Shown here piece after piece: positions 36,312 through 47,869 of a stretch of DNA of 64,000 bases. The stretch spans positions 23,002,458 to 23,066,457 of the forward strand of contig OW387146.1 in NCBI GenBank assembly GCA_936440205.1. The letters run 5' to 3'. The notes under the pieces are model-generated. The model was given only the letters and a program-made list of their open reading frames with translations. It was not told the DNA's origin and did not search any database. This stretch comes from Lepidonotus clava (lineage: Eukaryota > Annelida > Polychaeta > Phyllodocida > Polynoidae). The stretch's first letter is position 1. The number at the start of each line of letters is the position of its first letter. The translations under genes were made by a program, and so were the position numbers.

Positions 36312-36483
36312 AGTGTTTTGTCATTCTACTTTAATCTTGACTAGGGAGAATGTGTCTTGTGTTGTATGCTTAGTACCCAAAACAACTGGAGACAGTGCTA
36401 CACATCAAGATAAAGTAAGGATATTGAAGCAATTAACAGGAAAGCACGATCTTAACTGGACTGGAGAAAGCAGAGAGCATCTA

Positions 36484-36557
36484 GTCTCTGTGGCGCAATC
36501 GGCTAGCGCGTTAGACTGTTAATCTAAAGGTTGGTGGTTCGAGCCCACCCAGGGACG
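36484..36557 (+). tRNA. tRNA-Asn-GTT: tRNA-Asn, anticodon GTT, copy 5
   Basis: Intact body, third member of the 246-base triplet. The spacer after it has begun to diverge from the two preceding spacers. Confidence 0.97.
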
Positions 36558-37906
36558 AGTGTTTTGTCATTCTACTTTTATCTTGACTAGGGAGAAATGT
36601 GTCTTTTATTGCACGCTTAGTGCCTGAAACAACAACTGAAGACAATGCTACACATTGAGATAAAGGTAAAGATATTGAAGCAATTAATGAGAAATTTATT
36701 GAATTGGTAACTGTTCTAGTACGCTGTTTGCATGTTTAAATAACTAGCGCATGAAATGGACAACAAATGAGTACACAGAAAATGTACATTTTGTGGCTAA
36801 TAAGATCCTAAGCTAATGAGAGCTAGTGGTGTGTTGCTGTATCGCGCATTTAGTTGTTGTATCATGTATTAAAGGCCCATGTCATCATTCCTAGTAGAAA
36901 TATGTAATATTGAATTTAAAAATAATATCTTTTAATTCAATATTGAAAATGTTATATATCAATGAATCTGTCGGTTCTTTTTGCTTTGTAACAAAGATTA
37001 TAGACAGATTCCGTTTGGTTATAATGATTTGTCACTCAAATATTTGTAATTAAAAACACACGATTCTGATTGAAATGCTGAGTTTCTGTTGCTGTATTTA
37101 AAAAAAACGCCATTTGCGTTTGGTTAATAAAGAAATCAATACTTGGGTCTCAGCCTTATTATTTAGAACGGATAAAAGACAGGCAAGTGTTCCTCAGAAA
37201 ACTACCACGAAATGTGAACAGGTGAATTTGATAGGTAAATTAATTGAAAGACACCAAATATGAATTCATATTATTGTATTACTGTGGTAACCCCACAATA
37301 CAACAGAACCCTCTGCATGATACATTAACAATAGACAGTTTACTTGACTGTGGCAATATCATTCAAAATAATTGTCATCTCTGTATGTCCGGAATATCAG
37401 GCATTAGTATAATTTTTAAGCTTTCAAAAAAACGGTATCTTTATCTGTATCGCTCACTTCAGTTATATGTCTGGTAATAGCCATAATCAAGAAACTTAAT
37501 TAGGTTAATCATTATCCTTTCTTGGTAGAATAAAGTGAAATTGGGCTTACTTAATATTCCAAAGGAAAACAACATCAAAAACAGTAACGTGATATAAGTA
37601 TAGGTGCTAGAGACAATAGTCCACGACCACTAATATCTATTATTTCTATCAGATATATCTATGTATTTTGACAAGTGTGCATGTCATGCATGCATATTGT
37701 GGTATATACAAAAGCGTAACACCCAGATCAAATTCCATTAGATTTTGGTGATCAACAATATACAATTTCTCTTTAGGTAGGCGGCAAGAATACTTGCCTT
37801 TACTCAGTACTGTATATATTTCATGAAAGGTCATGAGAGAGCTCTAACTCAAAAATCCAAGATTTCTGCCAATTGAGTATGTAATGATGAACAAGAAAAA
37901 CTTTAC
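36558..37906. other. spacer inside the tRNA cluster
   Basis: The first 170 bases are a diverged copy of the 246-base unit spacer. From about 37080 onward, sequence resembling 39515-40025 marks the start of a larger tandem unit. No protein gene was seen. Confidence 0.5.
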
Positions 37907-37986
37907 CGATAGTGGTGGGATTTAAACCCATGCCTCCAAAGAGTCTTGTATTTTAAACTAGTGTCTTAGACTGCTTGGCATACGGT
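37907..37986 (-). pseudogene. decayed tRNA-Leu copy
   Basis: Aligned to the Leu(AAG) genes it has many substitutions in the acceptor, anticodon arm and D arm, and the end is shortened. The stems no longer pair, so it should not give a working tRNA. Confidence 0.8.
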
Positions 37987-38317
37987 TGCAAGTCTCCATT
38001 AAATTTATTCAATATAATGTTCTGGGTTTGGCAAGAGCTATTACTTTTGAGACCTTTATTCAAGTGATGATTTCAGAATTATTTTAGGTACATGATGAAT
38101 CTCACAGTGAACAAAACCAGTGACACCAAAAACTTGCAAGTCCATGGATAGATAGCAAAACTGATTTGAAGTACCAAATCACAATAAAGAATTCAGAAAG
38201 GTGACTCTTTAGGCCAAGGCATTTGTTGTAAATATATTGCTGATTATGACACTTTCAATGAAAGTGAACAAAACCAGTGACACCAAAAACTGGACTGGAG
38301 AAAGCAGGCAGCATCTG

Positions 38318-38391
38318 GTCTCTGTGGCGCAATCGGCTAGCGCGTTAGACTGTTAATCTAAAGGTTGGTGGTTCGAGCCCACCCAGGGACG
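38318..38391 (+). tRNA. tRNA-Asn-GTT: tRNA-Asn, anticodon GTT, copy 6
   Basis: Intact body. With Thr genes at 38620 and 38921 it forms a block repeated exactly 2148 bases later (40466, 40768, 41069). Confidence 0.97.
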
Positions 38392-38619
38392 AGTGTTTCG
38401 TCATTTTGCTTTTACCTTGATTATCATGTGGTATATTCAAAAGAGGTAAAAAAAAATTCAAATCCAATTTAAAGTAGATAAATAAAGTGTAGATTTTAAC
38501 TGCTTAAATTTATTTCAATGAATATATTCATTAAATTGTTGTTTTCAGCATGTTCTTAATTCCTACTTTTATTTTGATAGATGGGTTCATTTGAGAATTC
38601 AGAGTGATATCGTCAAAAC

Positions 38620-38691
38620 AGGCCCTGCTGGGACTTGAACCCAGGATCTCCTGTTTACTAGACAGGCGCTTTGCCACTAAGCCACAGAGCC
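38620..38691 (-). tRNA. tRNA-Thr-AGT: tRNA-Thr, anticodon AGT, copy 1
   Basis: 72 bases. The acceptor GGCTCTG pairs with CAGGGCC (one T-G pair), the anticodon stem CCTGT/ACAGG encloses CTAGTAA, and the T loop is TTCAAGT. Box A is TGGCTTAGTGG. The flanks match those of copy 3 (40768), not of copies 2 and 4. Confidence 0.96.
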
Positions 38692-38920
38692 AGCTGTTTA
38701 TACTCCTCTACAATGTGTCCCAGTCACCTCTTATCAGAAACTAAACACACTATGAATTAAAGTTATTCTAATGTACAAATATATTTCTGCTTATGTAATA
38801 GAATTCACTTTGAAACTAAAGTCTTACGTAACGGAGACCCTGCATCTCTACACTTCTATCTTCACCAGAACTAGTGAAGCCTTTATAAAAGGGAAAGGAA
38901 ACATTAACAGAAAAATAAAA

Positions 38921-38992
38921 AGGCCCTGCTGGGACTTGAACCCAGGATCTCCTGTTTACTAGACAGGCGCTTTGCCACTAAGCCACAGAGCC
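38921..38992 (-). tRNA. tRNA-Thr-AGT: tRNA-Thr, anticodon AGT, copy 2
   Basis: Same body as copy 1. The 3' side on the minus strand is TTTTTATTTTT, a strong Pol III terminator shared with copies 4, 6, 7, 8, 9 and 10. Confidence 0.96.
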
Positions 38993-40027
38993 AGCTGTTC
39001 ATGATGCTTTAGAATGTGACACACATTGATTAGCACCCACAGTTTTGTGACTGTCCAACAGGCTGAGCCATTGTCAAAATGCTCACTAGGGATTCATAGT
39101 ATGACAAACTATGTCTATCATAAGAAAGTGTAATTTGAAGTTTGGACAGCTTTGACAATATTATTATATCATATTCGACCAGGTAGGGCCTATTATTGAT
39201 CATAGCACTGAATAATTTGTAATCAATCATGAACCAGGTAAACCCAAATCATATCTAGGAGGAATTCCCCTCATTCTGACGTCACACGGTGTGTACTGGA
39301 ACGTCCAGAAATTAGGGAATCCCCCAATTTTATCTTATTTCATTGATTGCCCTTTCATACCTCAATGTTTTCACTTTATTTATTTTGATATGGTTTCAGG
39401 ATACTCAAATTAAGGGTTCTTCATAAAAAAATAATGATTTGAAAAATTATGTGCTAGGGACCCTTTAAAGGTTATTCAGTTTATTGATACACAAAACAAA
39501 TTATTCTGATCGAAATGCTGATTTTCACCCAAAAAAATCTTCCATTTGCATTTGGTCAATTGACAAATTAATACTTGGGTCTCAGCCATATCAATTAGAA
39601 CAGATAAAAGACCAACAAATGTGCCTCAGAAAACTACCTCAAAATGTGAATTTGATATGAAGATTAATTTAAAGACACCAAATATGAATTCATATGATTG
39701 TATTAGATCTACTGTGGTAATGCCACAATACAATAACACCCTCTGCGTAATACATTAACAATAGACAGTTTACTATAGATATATCTATATATTTTTTACA
39801 ACATTGCATGTCATGCATGCATATTGTGCAATATACACAAGACATAACACCTGGATCAAATTCTATTAGAATTTGGAAATCGACAATATTTTCTTTAGGT
39901 AGGTGGAAACAATATTTGCCTTTAGTCAGTACTGTGTATGCCATGAAAGAGATATAAGAAAGCTCTAACTCAAAAATCCAAGCTTTCTGCCAATTGAGTA
40001 TGTAATGATGAACAAGAAAAACTTTAC
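38993..40027. other. spacer inside the tRNA cluster
   Basis: Contains blocks repeated in neighbouring units (for example CACCAAATATGAATTCATAT near 39676, also near 37250). No protein gene was seen. Confidence 0.5.
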
Positions 40028-40108
40028 TGGCAGTGGTGGGATTCGAACCCATGCCTCCGAAGAGACCCGTGTTTTAAACTAGTGTCTTAGACTGCTTGGT
40101 ACACTACC
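40028..40108 (-). pseudogene. decayed tRNA-Leu copy, anticodon loop now AAA
   Basis: The T arm and box B remain perfect (GGTTCGAATCC), but the anticodon stem is mispaired (CTAGT/ACGGG), the triplet reads AAA, and one base is lost in the D arm. It sits in the same unit position as 37907-37986. Confidence 0.8.
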
Positions 40109-40465
40109 GGGTTGCAATTCTCTATTTGATTGATTCAATATAATGTTCTGGGTTTGGCAAGAGCTATTACTTTTGAAACCTTTATTCAGGTGATGATTTC
40201 AGAATATTTTAGGTACATGATGAATCTCACAGTGAAAAAAACCAATGACATCAAAAAAACTTGCAAGTTCATGAGTCAATGGCAAAAGTCATTTGAAGTA
40301 ACAAATCACTATAAAGAATTCAGAAAAGTGACTCTTCATGCCAAGGCATTTTTAGTAAATGTATTCCTGAAGAAACAGCCAATGAAATAGAAGAAATTTA
40401 AAACCAACCAAAATTTGAAGTGCAAGCACTATGTTGACTGGACTGGAGAAAGCAGGCAGCATCTG

Positions 40466-40539
40466 GTCTCTGTGGCGCATTCGGCTAGCGCGTTAGACTG
40501 TTAATCTAAAGGTTGGTGGTTCGAGCCCACCCAGGGACG
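40466..40539 (+). tRNA. tRNA-Asn-GTT: tRNA-Asn, anticodon GTT, copy 7 (D-loop variant)
   Basis: The D arm reads GCGCATTCGG where other copies have GCGCAATCGG, a single A to T change at the edge of box A. All stems still pair. Confidence 0.94.
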
Positions 40540-40767
40540 AGTGTTTTGTCATTTTGCTTTTACCTTGATCATCATGTGGTATATTCAAAAGAGGTAAATT
40601 GTTTTTCAAATCCAATTTAAAGTAGATAAATAAAGTGTAGATTTTAACTGCTTAAATCTATTTCAATGAATATATTCATTTAATTGCTGTTTTCAGCATG
40701 CTCTTAATTCCCACTTTTATTTTGATAGACGGATACATTCTAGAATTCAGAGTGATATCGTCAAAAC

Positions 40768-40839
40768 AGGCCCTGCTGGGACTTGAACCCAGGATCTCCT
40801 GTTTACTAGACAGGCGCTTTGCCACTAAGCCACAGAGCC
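40768..40839 (-). tRNA. tRNA-Thr-AGT: tRNA-Thr, anticodon AGT, copy 3
   Basis: Identical body to copy 1 and 2148 bases away from it. Confidence 0.96.
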
Positions 40840-41068
40840 AGCTGTTCATACTCCTCTACAATGTGTCCCAGTCACCTCTTATCAGAAACTAAACACACTA
40901 TGAATTAAAGTTATTTTAATGTACAAATATATTTCTGCTTATGTAATAGAATTCACTTTGAAACTAAAGTCTTACGTAACAGAGAGCCTGCATCTTTACA
41001 CTTCTATCTTCACCAGAACTGGTGAAGCCTTTATGAAAGGGAAAGGAAACATTAACAGAAAAATAAAA

Positions 41069-41140
41069 AGGCCCTGCTGGGACTTGAACCCAGGATCTCC
41101 TGTTTACTAGACAGGCGCTTTGCCACTAGGCCACAGAGCC
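41069..41140 (-). tRNA. tRNA-Thr-AGT: tRNA-Thr, anticodon AGT, copy 4 (D-arm variant)
   Basis: Box A region reads TGGCCTAGTGG instead of TGGCTTAGTGG. The other arms are unchanged. It lies 2148 bases from copy 2. Confidence 0.94.
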
Positions 41141-42006
41141 AGCTGTTCATGAGGCTTTAGAATCTGTCCCACATTGATTATCACTCACAGGTTTGTGACT
41201 GTCCAACAGGCTGAGCTACTATCAAAATAGAGGGGATTTAAGAGCTGGTTTAGACAAAAGTTTTTTCTGAACTCACCAGGGGCTCATGACGATGATGATG
41301 ATGATGATTGTTGGTATCTTGTGCATAATAATTGGATGAATATTTCCCAATTTAATTCTTTGAGCATGATATTTGTTTCAAGCACTGATAATGCTAGAGA
41401 TGTAATAAGAATATCCCGAGTATCAACAGGGCTATGAGACTTTAAAAATTGTCTATTTTATGTATTTATAAGGGAATTCCTCAAATTGATGACATCACTC
41501 GGTGACTAATTGGGAATTATGTACGGCTGCAGGCATAGAACATTACCACAGTGAGGGTCAATGTCAGCAGCCCATACTTTCAGTATGTGGAATACAGCTA
41601 TTACTTTTAAAACCTTTATTCAAGTAAAGATTTCAGAATTATTTTAGGTACATGATGAATCTCACAGCAAACAAAACCAATGATACCAAAAAACTTGCAA
41701 GTCCATGAGTAGATGGCAAGAGTGATTTAAAGTAACAAATCACAATAAAGAATTCAGAATAGTGACTCTTCATTCCAAGGGATTTGTAGTAAACATATTC
41801 CTGATTCTGACAAGTTTAATGAAAGCACCAATAAAATAAAGAGTTTTAAAACCAACCAAAATTTGAATTGGCAAGCACTATGTTAACTGGACGGGAGAAA
41901 GCAGGCAGCATATGAAAGAGTAATCAGTAATTAGAAATCTATCTAAGAAATCAAAGATTCTTTCCAACTGAGTATGTGACAATGAACAAGAAAAGAAAAA
42001 CTTGAC
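41141..42006. other. spacer with a footprint of a lost tRNA-Asn gene
   Basis: Near 41880-41910 the leader that normally abuts tRNA-Asn (GAGAAAGCAGGCAGCAT) runs directly into sequence that normally precedes tRNA-Leu (ATGAAAGAGTAAT). The tRNA-Asn body itself is absent, consistent with an unequal recombination deletion. A (GAT)n run lies near 41290. Confidence 0.6.
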
Positions 42007-42088
42007 TGGCAGTGGTGGGATTCAAACCCACGCCTCCGAAGAGACCGGTGCCTTAAACCAGCGCCATAGACCGCTCGGCCACACTACC
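42007..42088 (-). tRNA. tRNA-Leu-AAG: tRNA-Leu, anticodon AAG, T-loop variant 2
   Basis: Carries the same TTTGAAT T loop as 34949-35030 and in addition a G-T pair in the anticodon stem (ACCGG). Otherwise intact. Confidence 0.78.
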
Positions 42089-42469
42089 CTGATGCAATTC
42101 GCTAATAGATTGATTCATTATGTTCATAGTTTGGAAAGAACTTTTTTCTTTTGAAGCTTTCATTTAAGTGATGACAGCAATTTCAGAAAAATTTGAGTAC
42201 ATGATGGATATCACAGTAAATAAAACCGATGACACCAAAATAAACTTGCAAGTCTATCAGAAGTGGGTTGAGGTAGGCCTAATATAAAATAACAATTCAC
42301 AATAAAGAATTGAGAAAGTTGACTTTTCATGCCGAGGCATGTGTAGTAAATACATTCCTGATTCTGACAAGTTTAATGAAAACACCAAAAAATAAAGAGG
42401 TTTAAAACCAACCAAAATTTGCAGTGGCCAGCACTACATTAACTGGACTGGAGAAAGCAGGCAGCATCT

Positions 42470-42543
42470 GTCTCTGTGGCGCAATCGGCTAGCGCGTTAG
42501 ACTGTTAATCTAAAGGTTGGTGGTTCGAGCCCACCCAGGGACG
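42470..42543 (+). tRNA. tRNA-Asn-GTT: tRNA-Asn, anticodon GTT, copy 8
   Basis: Intact body, last Asn copy. Spacing to copy 7 is 2004 bases, so this unit has had a net loss relative to the 2148-base repeat. Confidence 0.97.
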
Positions 42544-42813
42544 AGTGTTTTGTCATTCTGCTTTTACCTTGATTATGATGTGGTGTGCATTGTGTTGGAC
42601 AATTTCACTCATGCATATTGCGGTATATTCAAAAGAGGTAACAATTTTTTCAAAATCCAATTTAAAGTATATGAATAAAGTGTAGCATTTTAACTGCTTA
42701 AATTTGTTTCAATGAATATATTCATTAAATTGCTGTTTTGAGCATGTTCTTAATTTCCTCTTTTATTTTGATAGACTGATACATTTTAGAATTCAGAGTG
42801 ATATTGTCAAAAC

Positions 42814-42885
42814 AGGCCCTGCTGGGACTTGAACCCAGGATCTCCTGTTTACTAGACAGGCGCTTTGCCACTAAGCCACAGAGCC
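42814..42885 (-). tRNA. tRNA-Thr-AGT: tRNA-Thr, anticodon AGT, copy 5
   Basis: Intact body. The 3' flank resembles that of copies 1 and 3. Confidence 0.96.
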
Positions 42886-43402
42886 AGCTGTTCATGACAC
42901 TTTAGAATCTGTCACATATTGATTAGCACTCACAGTTTTGTGACTGTCCAACAGGCTGAGCCACTGTCAAAATAGAAGGGAATTTATGGACTGCCTTAGA
43001 CAGAAGTTCACCTTGTGCTCACTAGGGATTCATAGTATGACAAACTTTGTCTATCATAAGAATGTGTAATTTTAAGTTTCGATAGCTTTGATTGTAAAAT
43101 AATGATTTAAAAAGTGATATATCGTAGCTACTCATCACAGACACTGTCAAAACAAAGGTGGTAAGCACAGCTGTGATCTAGAGCTTTTGAAATAGAATCC
43201 TTTTGTCTATGTATACTTTTCACCAAAATGAGTTTTTCTAACCTACATATAATCATATTTCAGTCTAAGCAACTAAATTAGCCTCAAAACTGGTTTAGCA
43301 GAGACCCTGAATCTTTACAAATTAGGCAAGAATGTCTATATTAATAATAACCAGCAATGCCTTTTTATCATGTCAAAAGAAATAACAGACAGAAAAATAA
43401 AA

Positions 43403-43474
43403 AGGCCCTGCTGGGACTTGAACCCAGGATCTCCTGTTTACTAGACAGGCGCTTTGCCACTAAGCCACAGAGCC
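43403..43474 (-). tRNA. tRNA-Thr-AGT: tRNA-Thr, anticodon AGT, copy 6
   Basis: Intact body. It begins a Thr-only part of the cluster. Confidence 0.96.
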
Positions 43475-43882
43475 AGCTGTTCATATGGCTTTAGAATGTG
43501 ACACACATTGATTAAAGCACTAACAGTCAAAACAAAGGAGGACTTTTGAGATGGTTTAAACAGAAGTTCTTCTTACGTATACATTCACCAGGGTCTTGTG
43601 TATTCAATAAGAAGGTGGAATCTTAGAACTTTAGAGTTTTAGAGCTTTCGGAATAGAACCTCTTTATTCATGTATTCTTCTCAGCAAAATAATTGAAAAG
43701 AAAATTAAAGTATATAAATACATATATATTTCAGCTTGAGGAATAGAAATCAACTTGAAACTTTTGTAACAGAGGCCTTGCATTTTGCAGCATTTTGACA
43801 CATTAGGCAACCATGTCTATGTAAACCAGAACTGGCAAAGCCTTTTTAACATGTGAGGGACACATCAAGTAGAAAAATAAAA

Positions 43883-43954
43883 AGGCCCTGCTGGGACTTG
43901 AACCCAGGATCTCCTGTTTACTAGACAGGCGCTTTGCCACTAAGCCACAGAGCC
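43883..43954 (-). tRNA. tRNA-Thr-AGT: tRNA-Thr, anticodon AGT, copy 7
   Basis: Intact body, 480 bases from copy 6, with recognisably related flanks (GGCAACCATGTCTATGTAAA in the spacer). Confidence 0.96.
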
Positions 43955-44639
43955 AGCTGTTCGAATTCACGAGGCTCAAGAATCACACATTGATTAGCAC
44001 TCCTAGGTTTGTGACTGAGCCAATATCCAAATACACTGTTTCCCCGTGGTATTCCAATACTCTCCACATAACCAATAGGTGGCCCAGGGACCATGGCATG
44101 GTGCTATCAAAATAGAAATTAAAGGTCCGCTTAGACAAATGTTTGAAGCCCCACACTCCCCAGGGGCTCATAGTATGAGTTGACAAAGCATATCTATAGG
44201 AAAGTGGTATTTGGATAACTTTGATCATGAAATAATGATTAATATAAGTAATTCTCAAATCATGATTCATCTGTGTAAAAAAAACTAAAGGAAATAAACG
44301 GGGGGAAATACAGCGCATCTAGGCGGTTGTAATAGTATTCTGTCCTATTACTGTAAAAATGGTGTTTCAAAATTAAACACGTGCTTAGGTTAACGTGCGT
44401 TTGATATCTAAGCACATGCGTTTTAAATCTACTAGCAGATATTTACCACATGACACGTAAACATGCGTATAATTCCGTGTTTAAAAGTCATTTTATAGTG
44501 TATGTCTAGGTTGCACATATTATTGTGCACGTATATATGCATAGGAAACAGCAACATGTAAATACCATTAGACAAGAAACCTACATCATACATGTACAAA
44601 ATGTGGCATCTATAGAACACCCATGTCCCATGCTTAAGC
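43955..44639. other. spacer, nothing recognised
   Basis: AT-rich. Short frames here overlap diverged tRNA-unit spacer and do not look coding. Confidence 0.4.
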
Positions 44640-44880
44640 TATGGCCCTAGACCCCTAAATTCGACACTGCAACATGGCCATTTCTTAAAATTGACATGTG
44701 ACGTGAGCCTTAGTGACATGAAGAAAAATATAAACGACATGACAGGAACCATTTTTTAAATTCGACATGGGGCATGAGGGCGACATGGGACATGGGGAGT
44801 GAAGTGACAGGTGACATGGCATTTTCTTATATTCGACATGCGACATTGGAGACCCCCCATCAAGGGTCCCTAAGCTCTGA
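44640..44880. repeat. TTCGACATG repeat block
   Basis: Opens with CCTAGACCCCTAAATTCGAC and continues with several GACATGGGACATG-type units, closing with a C-run and CATCAAGGG, the same start and finish as the blocks at 13987 and 54910. Confidence 0.7.
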
Positions 44881-45008
44881 ACGTCGTGTCCCCTGCTCTC
44901 CTCCGCCTCACCTGTCACGACACACCTCCAGTACCATGTAGGTCAAGTGTGTGCACCATCTGGGTCAGCCTTCTCCAGGATCCAGAAGGATCCATGTGAT
45001 TTCCACAG

Positions 45009-45080
45009 GCGTCGGTGGTGTAACGGTTAGCATGGTTGCCTTCCAAGCAGTCGATCCGGGTTCGATTCCCGGCCGACGCA
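45009..45080 (+). tRNA. tRNA-Gly-TCC: tRNA-Gly, anticodon TCC
   Basis: 72 bases. The acceptor GCGTCGG pairs with CCGACGC, the loop is CTTCCAA, and the T loop is TTCGATT. Box A is TGGTGTAACGG and box B is GGTTCGATTCC. TTTTT follows at once. Single copy, not part of the tandem units. Confidence 0.96.
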
Positions 45081-45733
45081 TTTTTGTGGTTTCATTAAAT
45101 GTTATAGAGGTACTGCAGAGCAATAGATTAAAAGCAAAAGGCAAAGGTGGAGGCCTGAAAGGATCTTATATGCCTAGGCCGACCGTCGCTGCAGTATATT
45201 ATGTTGTCATGTTAGGCCCTACAGACGCTGTTTAGTTAAATTGTTTTACCTAAAAATGAATAAGAATTTTTTCGATATATTTGTCAAACTGAAATCAAAT
45301 TAGGCGTTGTGTAGTGTAGTTCCCAGTCTGACCACTCATTTATGAAACGAGGACATTATATGCAATCGTCATTCTTCACTATACAAAATACCCATCCCTT
45401 TACATAGACATTTTAAATGAAAAACAAACGCTTTTTCTGCAAAATGTGGAATTATGTAAGATAGGAATATACCATCTTTCATAAACAATTGACTTTTACA
45501 TTTATAGGAAGGAATCTTTTATCATTTTGATCATGCTGTTATACTGTGTGCGTGTATTGGGTTGGATTGCACGCGGAGGTCGCACTCTGCAAAACTTTTT
45601 GAAGTGTTACTTATGTAAACCCCTATACCCTAGACAAAGTATTCGTCCCTGGATATTGCCATTCCAGAACAAGGGAGGGGCTTGCGGCGCAGGCTACCTA
45701 TAGGTGGTTTTTTCACGTGTAGGACATACATGC
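45081..45733. other. non-coding, nothing recognised
   Basis: No exon, RNA gene or clear repeat border seen. Confidence 0.4.
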
Positions 45734-45911
45734 CAGGGGCGGATCCAGGATTAAAAAAAAAAGAAAAAGAAAGGGGGGGCGTGCTATAGCAAGACTTTTC
45801 GCCTGCACCCTCCAGTTGCAGGAATTTTACATTACAAATAATCAAATTTGGCCCAAAAAAGGGGGGGGGGGCGCACGCCTGGCACCCCCCCCCCCCTTAA
45901 ATCCGCGACTG
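45734..45911. mobile_element. MITE of the GGCGGATCC family
   Basis: Starts CAGGGGCGGATCCAGG and ends AAATCCGCGACTG, with G-run and C-run flanks inside. CATGC stands directly outside both ends and could be a 5-base target duplication. Confidence 0.6.
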
Positions 45912-46878
45912 CATGCGGGGAATAGTCATAGGAAGGTCTGGACACCCTCTTCACTTTGACCCCTTGAAATTAGTCATGTGCGGATCCAGAATCAGTCATC
46001 TCTCCCCCTCCCTCCCTTCCCTGACCACTAAAAAGTGAAAACAATAACGCATCGAATTTGTCCGAATCAAAGAGAGAAGGTTAACCACAACAATTATCCC
46101 TTTGTTCTAGGGTGGGGGCTGCCCCTTTTACCCCCCCCCCCCCCCCCCACCACTGGATCCGCCCCGGGGATCCGCCCTGGTGGTCCCTTGTATAATATGA
46201 GCCATGCATGCATATATGATAATCCAAACCCCCGATCTTAAACAAACCTCCTGATTTTGCTCCCTCAGCATGTCTTGTGTCTTCAAAATAATTTAATGCT
46301 ATATAGACCATTCCATGACGTTGTCAAAGATACGTAGGTGGAACGCTCTTCATTTTGGCTCAAGTTTCTGCTGATCATTCATTTAATGATTATGAATATT
46401 AACTAATAATGTCAATGGCAAAATATTAACCATAATATAAAGGTTAGGTGACACGGGTACCCTTTATGTACAAGATAATCCTTCAAAATGAGTCCATTTT
46501 TAAAATCCTGACACATACATTTGGCCATTGAAAATGTCCGGACAGGCCGGTCCTTCCCCTTCAAAGCTACTTAAATATGACTAAATTAATATTGTATATT
46601 GATATCGACAATTAGCTTCTCATAGATTCTATCACAATCTCCGCCCTTGATCCTACCCTAGCAGTTACATAGGATGTTAAGCAACCAATAACCAACCACC
46701 TAACAATGCATGTACTTCCAATGTTTTCTATTTTCTCTTTTGTTGTGATTTTATCTGCCATTTCTGTTTCTGTTGTAAGCTTTTTTAATCGGAGAAAATA
46801 ACATTTTTGGCATTTATGCTCCTCCCCCACCCTGACTTAGCTCATACCTGGATAGGCCATAAAGCGATAATCATATCT
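45912..46878. other. G/C-run rich repeat debris and AT-rich DNA
   Basis: About 45975-46190 holds further pieces with GGATCC and C-runs (CACCACTGGATCCGCCCC near 46148). The rest is unremarkable. Confidence 0.4.
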
Positions 46879-47156
46879 GCGTGTCCGCCTGTCTGTCTGT
46901 GTGTATGCCTGTGTCTGTGTTTGTGTCTGTCTGTCTGTGTCTGTAAGTGCCTGTGTCTGTGTGTCTGCATCTGTATGACGTGTCTGTGTATGTGTGTCTG
47001 CATCTGTATGACATGTCTGTGTCTGCATTTGTCTACGTGTCTGTGTCTGTATGTCTGCGTATCTGTGTCTACATCTGTCTGTGTGTCTGTGTCTATCTGT
47101 GTCTGTGTCTCTCTGTGTCTGCGTCTGTGTCTGTGTCTGTGTCTGTGTAGCTCTGA
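46879..47156. repeat. TGTCTG-rich compound microsatellite
   Basis: About 280 bases of TGTCTGTG, TGTGTCTG and CATCTGTATGAC variants. Reading frames here are low-complexity artefacts. Confidence 0.9.
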
Positions 47157-47353
47157 CTGTGTTCTCTGGGTGTGGTGTGTCCCGTACCTGGTACCCCTAT
47201 ACTCCCAAGGGTAAGTAGGCCGACGGCCCCAGAAATGTTTGACTAAGTCTTACACCTCACCTGACCAGTTTGCCGCACCCCTATTCCCCAGGTATAGGCC
47301 TATAGCCTCCTTGATACTGGATCCCCTACCCTTCATGGATCACAGAGGATCTG

Positions 47354-47516
47354 CAGGGGCGGATCCAGGATTTTGAAAGGGGGGGCGTGCTATAACAAAA
47401 TTTAGACCCGCATCCCCTGGTGCAGGAATTTTCCATAAGAAAAATAAATTATTAATAGGTCAAAAAAAAGGGGGGGGGGGCAAACGCCTGGCCCGCCGCC
47501 CCCTAAATCCGCGCCT
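47354..47516. mobile_element. MITE of the GGCGGATCC family, copy 2
   Basis: Starts CAGGGGCGGATCCAGG and ends AAATCCGCGCCTG. It shares GGCGTGCTATA and GGTGCAGGAATTTT-type interior with 45734-45911, so these two are closer to each other than to 2134-2303. Confidence 0.6.
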
Positions 47517-47869
47517 GGTCTGGATGGAGGGGGGTCCTGATATGAGATGTCAAATGCCGATGCCATGTGTCTTTCTCGTTAATTCTCCTGATGTCCTATG
47601 GAATCTATGAAGTTGCTCTGCTGCCCGTCCCTTCTTGGCCTCCTGTCGCAGTTAAGGACCCCCCTGCAGATTGCACTGTCGATTTTAGAAAAAAGGTGAT
47701 GTTCTGCTATGGAATGTAGAGCTCTACCCCTAGAAGCTTAGCTAGAGTATGTCCCACCAGTCTTTGCCTAACAAAGCAATGACTGACCACACCCTAAAGG
47801 GACTTTTGCTAAGTTGTCCCTTTATGCATGCCTCCTATATATGCATCTGTCATACCTAAATTTATGAAT

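Noticed and set aside
36067-36522. Two nearly identical 69-residue frames
   Set aside because: They run through tRNA-Asn genes and their duplicated spacer. Similarity comes from the 246-base DNA repeat.
38771-41110. 63-residue frames ending in CWDLNPGSPVY-like sequence
   Set aside because: They read through the reverse strand of tRNA-Thr genes.
43983-44318. 111-residue minus-strand frame
   Set aside because: Lies in diverged tRNA-unit spacer, with no domain, splice or duplication support.
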